Shown one piece after another: positions 22,142 to 31,588 of a stretch of 64,000 nt of DNA (within the stretch, counting starts at the first letter, position 1; each line of letters starts with the position of its first letter). Position numbers and translations under genes: made by a program. The notes under the pieces were generated by a model that had not been told where the DNA came from, ran no database searches, and saw only the letters and a list, made by a program, of their open reading frames with translations. The stretch is from Corythucha ciliata (lineage: Eukaryota; Arthropoda; Insecta; Hemiptera; Tingidae), in contig CM075941.1 of assembly GCA_038030265.1 (NCBI GenBank), forward strand, positions 58,257,952 through 58,321,951. Direction: 5' to 3'.

Positions 22142-22840
22142 ATAAAGAATCTTTCGACCACTTTGATCGTGTTGAAGACAAGGTTAAGCAGAATAACTTT
22201 GTTAAATTTAAGCTTCTTTTTTTTTTGCATTGTTTTTTGTTATTTATTAATTAATTTTACGCGAAGGTCAATTTATATGGGCTCGGTTTTACGTTAGTGT
22301 GAGAGTCTTTGAAAAAGGGGGATTACACAGTACTCACGAATATTCACTCCTGGGGTCCGAGGACGCCACGGGGAAGTCCGACTTCCGGGTGCGTCTTCGA
22401 CGAACAACCGCTCAACAACGGAGTCAAGGTTACCGGTGCTCGCGCCTCGCTAATCGATCTCTCATTTTGTCCCCCGAAAGCCCCACGAAGACGTCCCTGC
22501 TTCCTCTGGTTTTCCCCCGTTGCTGGCGTTGCCGACGAGACGACTTTCCCCGGGCGCTGGTCAAAAACTCACTCCCCTCGACGCTGGCCAAAAACACACT
22601 CTCCTCGACGCTGGCCAAAAACACACTCTCTCAGCGATCGCATCTTCCTTTTCCGTTTGGCCCTTTCTTCCTCCCCACTTCTTCGCTGCCGAAACGCGTC
22701 GCAATGTGGGTTCTCACGCACTCCTCTTTTTTTTAATCATATTATCTAATTAAGGTAGGGTTCGCCCGCCTGAGCCAAGCCGCTCGCCTCAACTCCCCCC
22801 CCCCCACATATAGCCGTTAGGGTGGGTGTGACCCATAACA
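22142..22840 (-). repeat. 5' LTR of the gypsy element
   Basis: The region between the primer binding site and a TGTTATGGGTCACACCC start at 22,840 (minus strand) is about 700 bases. It contains a TATAAA word near 22,271-22,279 followed by TTAATAAATAAC near 22,236-22,250, plausible promoter and polyadenylation signals. It also holds three 27-bp tandem units. No second LTR exists in the window, so the 22,840 end is inferred from the TG start alone. Confidence 0.55.
22551..22632. repeat. 27-bp tandem triplicate inside the LTR
   Basis: Units at about 22,552-22,578, 22,579-22,605 and 22,606-22,632 share GACGCTGGCCAAAAACACAC. The last two are almost identical and the first is diverged. Such repeats in the U3 part of LTRs often act as enhancers; here that is inference. 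Confidence 0.8.
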
Positions 22841-22934
22841 CTTTCAATCCCCACATTTTGTCGGATCTTGCTTTTTCAGAAACCAATTTCGCCGGTTTGG
22901 CTACTTTAAAAACGTAATTTCGCATGGTTTTTGC

Positions 22935-22952
22935 GAGAGAGAGAGAGAGAGA
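22935..22952 (+). repeat. (GA)9 microsatellite
   Basis: Uninterrupted GA dinucleotide repeat. The flanks at 22,841-23,200 show no gene. Confidence 0.9.
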
Positions 22953-23199
22953 AATAGAGGGGGTGAGTGATTGAGCGGGGAGCGTCAGAGAGGGACTGAG
23001 ATTACAGACTGCACTGAGGTTGTCATCAAGAGCACGTTACACCCGTTTGTTTGCCCCAATGATACGACCCTATACCCCACGACGGCGCTGACGTTTTCGC
23101 CAGCCAGCATGGGTTGACTTGGTGACGAAGTGCATCGTGAAATTCGTGGACAGGTGTAACTGATTTGTATTTTGGTTCGATTGGCTAAATTGTGTTTAG

Positions 23200-23830
23200 G
23201 GCAAAAACTAAGAAAAAACGCTCATTCGCGGCTGAGATTGAGGGAAAAACAACAATTTGCGGTATTTGCTGGCGACAATGATTAATTGATCAAATTGATC
23301 AAAAACTTGAACTACTAAAATTCAGAAAATTGGAGGCTACTTCGCGGTCCTTACACACTAAAATTGAAATAGCACGCTAATGTGCTATTTTTGGGGGTAT
23401 CAGGGGGCTAAAATTGAGAAAAAACGTTTATTGGCGGTTAAAATTTAGCAAATGTGCTCATTTCGCGACTAAATATGAAAAATAATAATAATAATAATAA
23501 TAATAATGATTCGCGGCAAAAATGGGGTAAAACGCTAATTCGCGGCCGCTATTGTGAAAAAGTTCTGATTCGCGGTTAAAATTGAGAAAAAACCCTCGAT
23601 TCGCAGCTAAAATCGACAAATACACGGCAATTCACGGCATTTGGCGGTAACTTCATGACTAAAATAGAGAAAATACGCTGGTTCCCCAATTTCTGCAGTG
23701 TTTTGTTTTCTTGGTCTAGTAGCCAGCTAGAATTGAGACAAAAAAAAGAAAAAAAAAAATTTATTGGCGGCTAAAATTAAGAATATCCCTCATTTGCCGC
23801 TAAAATATTAGGAAATAACGCCCAATCGGT
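23200..23830 (+). repeat. Family A array, forward, with (AAT)n
   Basis: Forward units (CGCTAATTCGCGG, TAAAATTGAGAAAAA) are interrupted by an AAT microsatellite at 23,481-23,507. At 23,650-23,700 the module order GTAACTTCATGACTAAAATA, GAGAAAATACGCTGGTTCCCC matches 4,290-4,340 and 40,915-40,985, so this array shares ancestry with those composites. Confidence 0.8.
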
Positions 23831-26100
23831 GTTTCTGAAAGCAGTGTAAGACCATATTTTGCATGACACTTCTTTTGGCCGCCAATTCACGGTTTCTCGC
23901 TGCAACTCATTATCAGCCCAAAACTGAGAACAAATGGTAGAGTCACGGTTTTGTGGTGGTCTTCTTTCAATGACTAGAATTTTTGCCACACTGTGCGATG
24001 TATGTAGCCGCACTTCGCGTGGCTGTACAGTTTGTCCTCCGGCCCTCCGCCGTGCCCACCGCAACGCTATAAACAGTGCTAGTCACAAAGGAAACATTTT
24101 CAGAGTTCTATCCGTCCGCGTCGGCTTGTTTTTTGGGCGGTGCTATTACGTCTTTTTAAGTGCCTCCACCCCCACCCCCCCACCCCCCAAACGCGCAGTA
24201 TTTTATAAACTGCGGAAGAGGGCAAAACAAATCGAGACGTGAAATCAAATTTCACACAAACTTAAACCGATTCTAATCTTTCAAAATTAAGCCCTCCCGT
24301 CGCGTTGCGTCGGCTCGAGAAAAACAGAGATCAGTTGACTGCGAAATTTCTCTTTGAAATATTACAACTCTTGAACTCGATTAATAAAAAATAAAAAAAA
24401 AAACGCGAAGAATGTGGCATGAAACACATATAGGGTAGGGGGAAATTTGTGACTTTGGCACCGATGAGGGTGGGTGGGAGGGGACTTGTTAAGACACCTT
24501 TCGTTTGACGCGATCTAAAGATTAGATTATGACTTCCCTCATTAATTTTTTTTCAATTTATAACCTTTTCAGCATCATATTTTCTTTTTCTTTCTTTTTA
24601 ATTATTGCTCGTTTCTAACTAGAATGGGAATAATAATACAAACCAGACCCTCTACCGACGGTCAGTGGTTTGGGTGAGGGAGAGGTGGTGAACTAGTTTC
24701 TGTGCCGAGTAACACGATATTTACGAGCGGTATTATAGAGCCTCCAAGCTTCGTGCATTAATAAAGACATTGAACAACAGAATCAACTCTTAACAACAAG
24801 AAACAAAAACAAAAAAATTACCAGAGACGATTAAATGATCGGTTAGAAATAAAAAAAAAATGGAGGGGGCTGAGGTCTCTGAGACATGAAACTTTTTCTT
24901 CTGTACGGGGAAGGTAAAACAAGGATCTGAGATCTGATTGCTATGGGTGGGGGGAGAAGGGGAAACCCTGCGGACTACTGATGTGGACAATAAAACCTGC
25001 TGGAGAGAAATTATGACGAGTCGTTTACCACGATGTACTTTGGACGAGACATAAAATGGTTTTTGATTTACCACACCGTATGGGAAATAGATTATAATTA
25101 ACGATCACCTCACTCCATCAGCCCCCCCCCCCCAATCCCAACCGCACCCACACAATAACATCAATCGAGTCCTGCGGTCATTGCTCAACCCTACTTTACA
25201 ATATCCTTTGATAGTAACTGGCCGTTTTAAGATCTTATGAAAGAGGGGCAGCAGGGAAGGCATTCGATAAGTGTTTATTATTGCTATTTTAAGTCGGACT
25301 GGAACAAATGTTCCGACTTTGACAGGCCACTAAATGGAGACTGTTGTGGAAACAGATTGAAATAGCTTTTGTGGGAAGTGTGGGAGGGGGGGGGGAGACT
25401 GGTTAGAAGATTCAAACTTTTAGTTTTGAAACGTTGCGGGTGAGAGCGCGCAGTCGGGAATAAATTTCAAGAATTTGATCTATCAAAGACGGGAAAAAGG
25501 GAGGGAGCAGAAATAGGAAACTATTCAGAAAGTGGGAAGTGACTGAGTGTTAACCCCTTCCCCGCCTCATCCATCCACACTCTCAATCCAAGCAGGTTTT
25601 CCGTCTCTTTCGGCGCTTTTCAACATTTTCCCTTCATGCCTATAAACCACGAGCTCCTGGTGCGATGAAGGAAACGACAATAACTAACAAAAACAACAAA
25701 AAAAAAAGAAGAAAGGGATAAAAGCTCCCAAAGCTATGTGATCGAAGTTAAAGACTGACATCCGGAAATGGGAGAGTTGAACAGGAAAAAAAAACCGAAA
25801 AGAGAGGGTGGGAAACCGACCATGTAGAGAACGAATTGAGTGACAGGTTTGTAACAGCGTTTTCGCAACAATGGTTTCAGTAGTAATTGGACGCGGAGAC
25901 GAAAACAACTCTACAGCAGACAGTAAATATGAGAGCAACTCCAAAGTCCCTATATGTATAAATCATCAACTTAAAGATTTACGTTTTAATATTAAAAAAT
26001 CGCGATTCAATTTTCCACCATTTGTTATTTAACTGTACAATTTGGCCCCGCAAAGATTACGCGACCGCCCCTGGTGGCGTCTGAAAGAACATTCCTAGAG
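23831..26100. other. Unique DNA, no exon recognised
   Basis: No reading frame with a recognisable domain. A plus frame at 23,934-24,242 and minus frames at 24,790-25,074 and 25,684-25,944 are low-complexity or chance. C runs occur at 24,173 and 25,122 and a G run at 25,387. Confidence 0.45.
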
Positions 26101-26105
26101 TAGAC

Positions 26106-26140
26106 ACCAAAGTCATATTTCGTTATATTATGACTTTGGT
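26106..26140. other. Perfect 12-bp hairpin
   Basis: ACCAAAGTCATA (26,106-26,117) is repeated in inverted form as TATGACTTTGGT (26,129-26,140), with an 11-base AT-rich loop. It could be a MITE end pair, a small-RNA hairpin or chance. Confidence 0.7.
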
Positions 26141-26230
26141 AGGCACTGGTTGCTATTGCTACAGCTTTGTTTACAGTTTTGGCTTCCAGTGGATGTGTTT
26201 AAAGCGGCTTGAAGTTTCACAGAAATTCGC

Positions 26231-26298
26231 TCTTAGTTTTTTTCTCGCCGTGTCCTGGAGTGAAGGGGGAAGGCGGACGAGAAAAAAATAACTTAGAA
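26231..26298. other. Inverted repeat of TTTTTTTCTCG words, small MITE candidate
   Basis: CTTAGTTTTTTTCTCG near 26,231 pairs with GACGAGAAAAAAATAACTTAG near 26,278. The arms are ~16 bases with one small offset and enclose ~30 bases. No clear target duplication was found. Confidence 0.4.
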
Positions 26299-26459
26299 GC
26301 GGCGCATTTGCTTTACGAATATATCATAACTATAAAATTCTAAACAAATTAGTTAAAAAAGAGCGTGGGCCGTTTGGGATTGGTAGATCTACAGAAGCCA
26401 GGGCGCACAAAGAGCTAATACACAGTAAATACTTGTGCTTAGCTATCAAGTAAATCGAT

Positions 26460-27190
26460 GGAAATAATTGGAGATTTTCCTCAATTTTTACTGCAAATTA
26501 GCGATTTTTTTTACCTTTTCAGCAGTGAGTCTAGCATTTTTTTTCACTTTCAGCTGCTAAAAAAGCGTTTTTATTAATTGCAGCGCGTTAATTATAGTGA
26601 TGTTTCTCAATATTGACCACAAATCAGCGGCATATGAACTGTTATCTTTTTTTTTTTACTTTTATCCATGGATTAGCGCTTTTTCCTATTTTAAGGTCGG
26701 AAATTGCCTTCATAGGCCATGGATTTATGTTTTCCTATATTTTACCCGCAAATCAGTGTTCTACTAAATTTTAGCCGTGAAGTAGCGTATTTCTAAATTT
26801 AGGCGTGAATTAGGCGATTTTTTTTTCATTTTTATCCACGAATTAACTCTTTTGTATAGGTTTATTATCCTCGTTTTTCCCAATTTCATCCGTGAATTAG
26901 CGATTATCTCAATTTTCTGCCGCGATATTATTAGCGATTCAATTCATTTGTATCCTGGATCGTCCCAATTTTAGCTGCTAATTAGAGCTTTTTCAATTTT
27001 TCATTAGAATTAGCGATTTTTCTCAATTTTAGCAGTTTTTAATTAGCGATTTTCTCAGTTGACGCTATGGGTTAGCGTTTTTCTCAATTTTAGCTGCTAT
27101 TTAGCCATTCTTTTAAATTTCAGTTGTGAATTAGCGTTTTTCGCTAATTGAGCTGCAAAATAGTGGTTTTTCTCTTTTGTATCAACAATT
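26460..27190 (-). repeat. Family A array, reverse
   Basis: About 22 degenerate units with AATTAGCGATTTTTCTCAAT and TTTTAGCTGCTAATTAG words. A AATTGCCTTCATAGG side module lies near 26,702-26,717. Confidence 0.8.
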
Positions 27191-27201
27191 TCAACAGCGA
27201 A

Positions 27202-27360
27202 TAGTGATGCACGAGACCGAGACTTACGTGTCACGAGACTTACGTGTCTCGGTCTCGGTCTCGGTCATTAGCAAGATGATCTCGGTCTTGGTCTCGGTCT
27301 CGTACTTAAAAAGTCGGTCTCGGTCTCGGTCTTGTCTCGAAAGTCTCGGTCTAATGACTG
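27202..27360 (+). repeat. (CCGAGA)n-rich terminal block, left
   Basis: Hexanucleotide TCTCGG/CCGAGA copies dominate, arranged partly as inverted repeats (CGAGACTTACGTGTC next to GTGTCTCGGTC). Confidence 0.85.
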
Positions 27361-28054
27361 AAGGTGGATGGGGGGGGGGATCAAAACCCTTCTTCCTCCG
27401 ACGGTTAACCCCCGCCACCAACCCACCTATATGTTTAGAGTGATTTTGACAGATCCCCGGTTATCCCGCCATCTCCGAAAGCTGGTGGTCGGCTATGGAG
27501 TATTTAATTTATAACCCCCCCTGCAAGTGAATTCAGCAGAAATACCCCCCCACCCTGGAGCTTGCAAATTCCTTCAAACATAGGAGAGGGGTGGGGTGGG
27601 AATGTGGTCGGGGAGTATATGGGGAGCGGGAGGGATTTCGATTACCTCCCCCTAAGAGAGGTCCCAGATCCGCCCTTGGATCTATATGTACACATTTTGT
27701 GGGCTATGTAAGGTCAAAATGCTACACTTTGGGGGGGGGGGGGAAGTCTACACCCGATCCAAGAATGGGCGTAAAAATGGGATTAACCCTAGTAGGCTAG
27801 TATAATAGGTCTTGTCAAATCGCTGAAAACTTGTGTGGGGAGGGGGTTATTCTATGAGAGGGTTTATGAGGGGTCCCTTTAAAAGGTCTCCGATTCGCCC
27901 TTTGACGCTTGATGCTGTGTGTGTAGGTCACAGTATTCCAAACTGGAGACATTAGAGGCACGCTATTTCTGCACGAAACGAATCGAATTCAGACCGGTCT
28001 TCGTCCGGGCTAAAGACCCAAACCGTTTCCGGAGAGGGGAGCATTAGATTGGGT
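27361..28054. other. No gene; several transposon-end-like words
   Basis: Contains G runs at 27,370 and 27,729 and two reversed end-like words, AGATCCGCCCTTGG (27,665) and GATTCGCCCTTTGACG (27,892). Both resemble hAT-type ends of the form CAAGGGCGGATCT. No pairing partner was identified. Confidence 0.4.
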
Positions 28055-28269
28055 CAGTGACGGATTTACGGGGTGGGGGTGGGTTAAGAAGATAGCGTAT
28101 GCTATTGCTGGTCATTGGAAAGATTTCTTTTATCTTTGCCAAGGCTGCTGATCGCGGCACAGATGATTCCTATAGACCCTCCACCCCTGTATTCGTCCCT
28201 CATCTACAATGCAGCCAGTAGTGCATCGATGAAGGGGTGAAGAGGTGGGCAGCCATAAAATTGATAGCG

Positions 28270-28790
28270 TTTTCCATTTGCATAAAATTCCGCTGTATCA
28301 AAAATATATAAAAGAGGAAAAAATACATAAAAATCGCTAGAATTGAGGAAACTCCGTAAAATCGCTAATCCACATGACTAAGAAGGGCAGTGCTAAAAAG
28401 GGGAAAACGGATCAATTTAAGAAAATTCCCTAATTTACAGCTAAGATTGAGGACTACGGTGATCCGCGGCTAAAATTAAGAAATTAGCGGCACGCCGATA
28501 AAATTGGCCGCACAAATTGAGAAAAAGCGCTGATTGTGAAGCTAAAATGGAGAAAAACGCGAATTCACGGATTTTCTCATTCGGGGCTGAAATTCAGTAA
28601 GAGCAGTGATTCGCGGGTGAAATTGATTTTTTTGCCGGGAACAATTCACGGCTAAAATTTAGAAATAATGCCCAGCTAAATTGAAAACCGCTAGCTCGGC
28701 GGATCAATTGCAGAAAATTCGCTATTTCGTGGCTAGAATTTTGCAAACGCGGTAACTCGCGGCTAAAATGAAGATAACGCCAATCCACAT
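28270..28790 (+). repeat. Family A array inside the 28-kb element
   Basis: Forward units with GCGGCTAAAATTAAG, CGCTGATT and GAATTCACGG words. Confidence 0.75.
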
Positions 28791-28959
28791 GAACTCATGA
28801 CATAAGAACTGAAAAAAAAAAAAAAAATGCAAGAATTGAAGAAAGAAAAAAAGTTTCCTCACAACCAGGGGGCTCGAGCCCCCTCCTTTGGTTATATATG
28901 GCGTTATATTTTATATATATAGTGGTGACGGAAAGGGGGCGTTTTCGCGTTAGATCAGT

Positions 28960-29880
28960 TTGACCATTATTGAGTCTTAATAGACAGCTTTTTGCTATTT
29001 TTAGGACACGTATCGTCAGTTCAGACATTTTAAACGTGTGAAAATATCTCAGTTTAGCCGTTTTTGACGCACAAATGGTCGATTTTCAAAACATGAATAA
29101 TCTGTTTAGGGCTTTTCAAAGCGCGAATCGTCAGTTTAACCCTTAATAGGCCACGTTATTAAACATATAGAGTCAGTTTTAGCCAGTATATGGCAATTTC
29201 TATGGCATGAATAGTCAGCGTGATATTTTCAAGCCGCGAATCGTCAGTTCAGCTACTTTTAGAAAGCGTAGAGCAGGTTTTGCCAATTGTATGGCTTGTT
29301 TAGCCAGTTTGGCCAATTTTAGGGCGCATAGTCAATGAGTTTTTTTTTTTTTTTTTTCATTTAAAAGCCGCGAATACGATGTCATACCAAGGCGAGAATA
29401 GTCAGTTTGGCTATTTTTTGGCGAAATACTGGTCGATTTTACCATTTTCAGGGCTGGGATAATAATTTATTTAAGCGCGTTCAGGGCAAGAATGACGTCA
29501 GTTTAACATTTTTGGAGCTCGTAATGTCAGTTTGGCCATCTTTAAAGCGGCGCATCCACCAGTTTGCCTGTTTTTAGCGTGCTTAGTCCCATGGAGGTTA
29601 CAGTTTGACCATTATTGGCGCGCCAATGGTCAATTTTGCAGCCTTCAGGGCAGGAATCATCAGTTTAGGCATATTCAGAGCGTGAACCGTCAGTTTAGCC
29701 AATTTTTTGCACTTGGAGTCAGGTTGGCCATTTTGGAGCCATTTAGAGAGGTACCTAATTACCAATTTTTAGGGTATAATTAGTCGCAGTTTAGCCATTT
29801 TCAAAAGGCATAAATCGTCAGTTTTGCTATTTTGGGGCGCGATTATAGTCAGTTTAGCCGTTTTTATGGTGGGAATAGCT
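28960..29880 (+). repeat. Tandem family C array
   Basis: Words GTCAGTTTAGCCATTTTT, GGGCGCGAATAGTCAG and GGCGCGAAT recur every ~35-45 bases (at least 20 units) with frequent GCGAAT/GCGCATAG spacers. Distinct from family A but adjoining it. Confidence 0.75.
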
Positions 29881-29929
29881 ATTTCTAGGTAGTAATAAAT
29901 CGCTGTTGATCTACATCCCTTAATGTAGA

Positions 29930-30240
29930 TAAAAAGCTCATTCGCTGCTCAACTCGAGAAAATACGTGGCTGAAGTGGACAAGACGCAATCATTCGCTGC
30001 TGAAACGGGGAAAAACGAATAAATCGCGGATCAATTTGAGAAACCCCGTTAATTCACGGCTAAAATTGTGAAAAAGTGCTTATATCGCGGCAAAAATTGG
30101 GAAAACACCAATTCGTGGTTACTATACAGGCAAGTTTCGGGCTAAAACTCAGAATTAAGAGAGAGTTAATCGGACTTACGAGCTTATCCGCAGGGGAAAT
30201 AGAGAAAAATAGAGTTAATTCGCATTTTCCGCAAGAGTGG
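29930..30240 (+). repeat. Family A array, right arm of the 28-kb element
   Basis: Aligns unit by unit with 61,400-61,660. Shared strings include GCTGAAACGG-GAAAAAC and ATCGCGGATCAATTTGAGAAA in the same order and at the same distance from the right terminus. Confidence 0.8.
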
Positions 30241-30344
30241 ATTTATGGTGTGTAACCCCTCCAAGACAAAAACCTAGATCCGCCACTGGATTTGGTTAAT
30301 TTATTGTGTAAAAATATCTATACCAGCACTATATGCATCGAGCT

Positions 30345-30485
30345 TTTTGGATCACACCGAGACCGAGACTAAGTCTCGAGAAAATGAGACTTAGTCTCGG
30401 TCTCGGTCCGGAAAATGCAATCTCGATCTCGGTCTCGGTCTCGATTTCGAGACCGAGACTTTTTCTCGGTCTCGGTGCATCACTA
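30345..30485 (-). repeat. (CCGAGA)n-rich terminal block, right; possible separate MITE
   Basis: CCGAGA/TCTCGG copies are arranged as inverted repeats, ending with GTGCATCACTA at 30,485. The inner edge GGATCACACCGAGACC partly mirrors that end, so this block may be a self-contained ~140-bp MITE. Confidence 0.7.
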
Positions 30486-30559
30486 ATAGCGAATTTGCCA
30501 TTAACCCACTTTACCCCCAAAAATTAGTTATATTCCCACAATTTTACCTTTTTTTCACC

Positions 30560-31410
30560 TTTCTGCGCTTGCGAAAAGCGGGGCACATCTCAGTTTTACC
30601 AAAGAACATATAAATTGGCGTTTTTTCCCTTAATTTTAGCCATAAAGTGGCATCTTGGCCATTTCGCGACTACAGTTTCCTTATAGCTTTAAAGTATTCT
30701 TATAAAAAGCGTTAATTAGAGGCTAGAAGTGTGGAAACGGGCTGCCTCAAAATGAGAAAACGGGATAATTCATTGCTTTAAGCGCAAAAAAAAACGCCAA
30801 TTTGCAGCTAAAAATAAGAAAAAAGTGCTAATTCATGGAAGAAATTGAGAAAATTCGTTCATTAGCGGCTAAAAACAGGAAAAATACTAGAGAATTTTTA
30901 GCAACACCCCCGCTAACGCTAACGCAAACGATAAATCAGTCGTTGCTTGGTTTACGAAACATCTGATTGGTTGAAATTTGAAAATGAAGCTTCCGGAGGA
31001 TTTAACGGGAGAGTGCTAAAAACTCACTACTGATTCATTGCAAAAATTCAGAAAAATCGCGAATTCACGGCTAAAATGGTGAAAAATCGATAATAGGGCG
31101 CTAAAATAAAGAAAAATCGCGGCCAAATTAAGAAATACCTTTAGGTAATGCGCGGCGAAAATTGGGAAAAACTCTAATTCGTGGCTGAAAATGTAGAAAA
31201 ATCTGTAATTAGCGGCTTCAATGAGGAATAACGCTAATTTGCGGTTAGAATAAAGAAAATGGCTAATTGAGGGTAATTAGGGAAAATTTGTTAATTCGTA
31301 GAAAATTGAAAAAATGACAAGCCACGGTTTGCGGAGGAAATGTTGTGGCCAATTAGGAAAAAGCGATAATTTACGGCAAAAAATTGAGAAAATTCACTAC
31401 ACTCCAACTA
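30560..31410 (+). repeat. Family A array, mostly forward
   Basis: A few reverse units occur to about 30,660. Forward units follow (GAGGCTAGAAGTGTG, CGCGGCCAAATTAAG, ACGCTAATTTGCGG). A MITE-like insert lies at 30,886-31,030. Confidence 0.75.
30886..31030. mobile_element. MITE-like inverted repeat within the array
   Basis: GAGAATTTTTAGCAACACCC on the left mirrors GAGTGCTAAAAACTCAC on the right (arms ~14 bases, imperfect). The interior contains GCTAACGCTAACGC and is unlike the surrounding array. No convincing target duplication was found. Confidence 0.4.
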
Positions 31411-31432
31411 TTGAATCATGTACTCATGTATA

Positions 31433-31588
31433 AGGCCTGTTTTACACGATTACCTAAGTTTTTTGTTCAAAAATATGTTCAATCTGATCACAAACAGACG
31501 ATTTGAGGCAGGGAACATCTGTCATTTTTTTTTTTTTTTTTCAAAATGGTTAATTTGATCAAAAAACTTACTCGTGTAAAATGGGCCT
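31433..31588. mobile_element. MITE, 156 bp, ~35-bp terminal inverted repeats, TA flanks
   Basis: The left terminus AGGCCTGTTTTACACGA, then AAGTTTTTTGTTCAAA, is mirrored at the right by TTTGATCAAAAAACTTACTCG, then TGTAAAATGGGCCT. Mismatches are few. Both sides are flanked by TA, which suggests a Tc1/mariner-type target. A 17-T run occurs inside. No coding capacity. Confidence 0.75.

Larger units (their letters stand above)
18412..22840 (-). mobile_element. Ty3/gypsy LTR retrotransposon, 3'-truncated copy
   Basis: Reading the minus strand from 22,840, the order is 5' LTR, primer binding site, gag and pol (protease, RT, RNase H, integrase). The copy is then lost at about 18,412 within the integrase C-terminal region. 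No 3' LTR or polypurine tract remains. Damage consists of an in-frame TGA in gag, a Cys-to-Tyr change in the zinc-knuckle region and a frameshift in the integrase. All RT, RNase H and integrase catalytic residues that can be checked are intact, so the copy is fairly young. It cannot transpose by itself. Confidence 0.93.
28055..30288. mobile_element. hAT-like non-autonomous element with tandem-array body
   Basis: The left terminus CAGTGACGGATTTACGGGG and inverted right terminus CAGTGGCGGATCTAGG match at 11 of the first 14 bases. The flanking eight bases are GATTGGGT (left) and GATTTGGT (right), a 7/8 match typical of a hAT duplication with one later change. The 2.23-kb body encodes no transposase. 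It consists of family A units (28,270-28,790), family C units (28,960-29,880) and family A units (29,930-30,240). Both ends align with those of the 53,840-61,704 element, including GGGGTGGG with GAAGAT-GCGT on the left and AACCCCTCC just inside the right end. Confidence 0.78.
27202..30485. mobile_element. Possible hAT-like element with TAGTGATGCAC ends enclosing a nested element
   Basis: The left end TAGTGATGCACGAGACC at 27,202 and the inverted right end GGTCTCGGTGCATCACTA ending at 30,485 face each other. The eight bases outside are ACAGCGAA and ATAGCGAA (7/8 match), as expected for a hAT duplication. The flanks are also family A array words, so the match could be coincidental. The two ends could instead belong to two separate short MITEs, because the right block is itself nearly palindromic (30,345-30,485). 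The element at 28,055-30,288 would then be nested inside. Confidence 0.45.
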
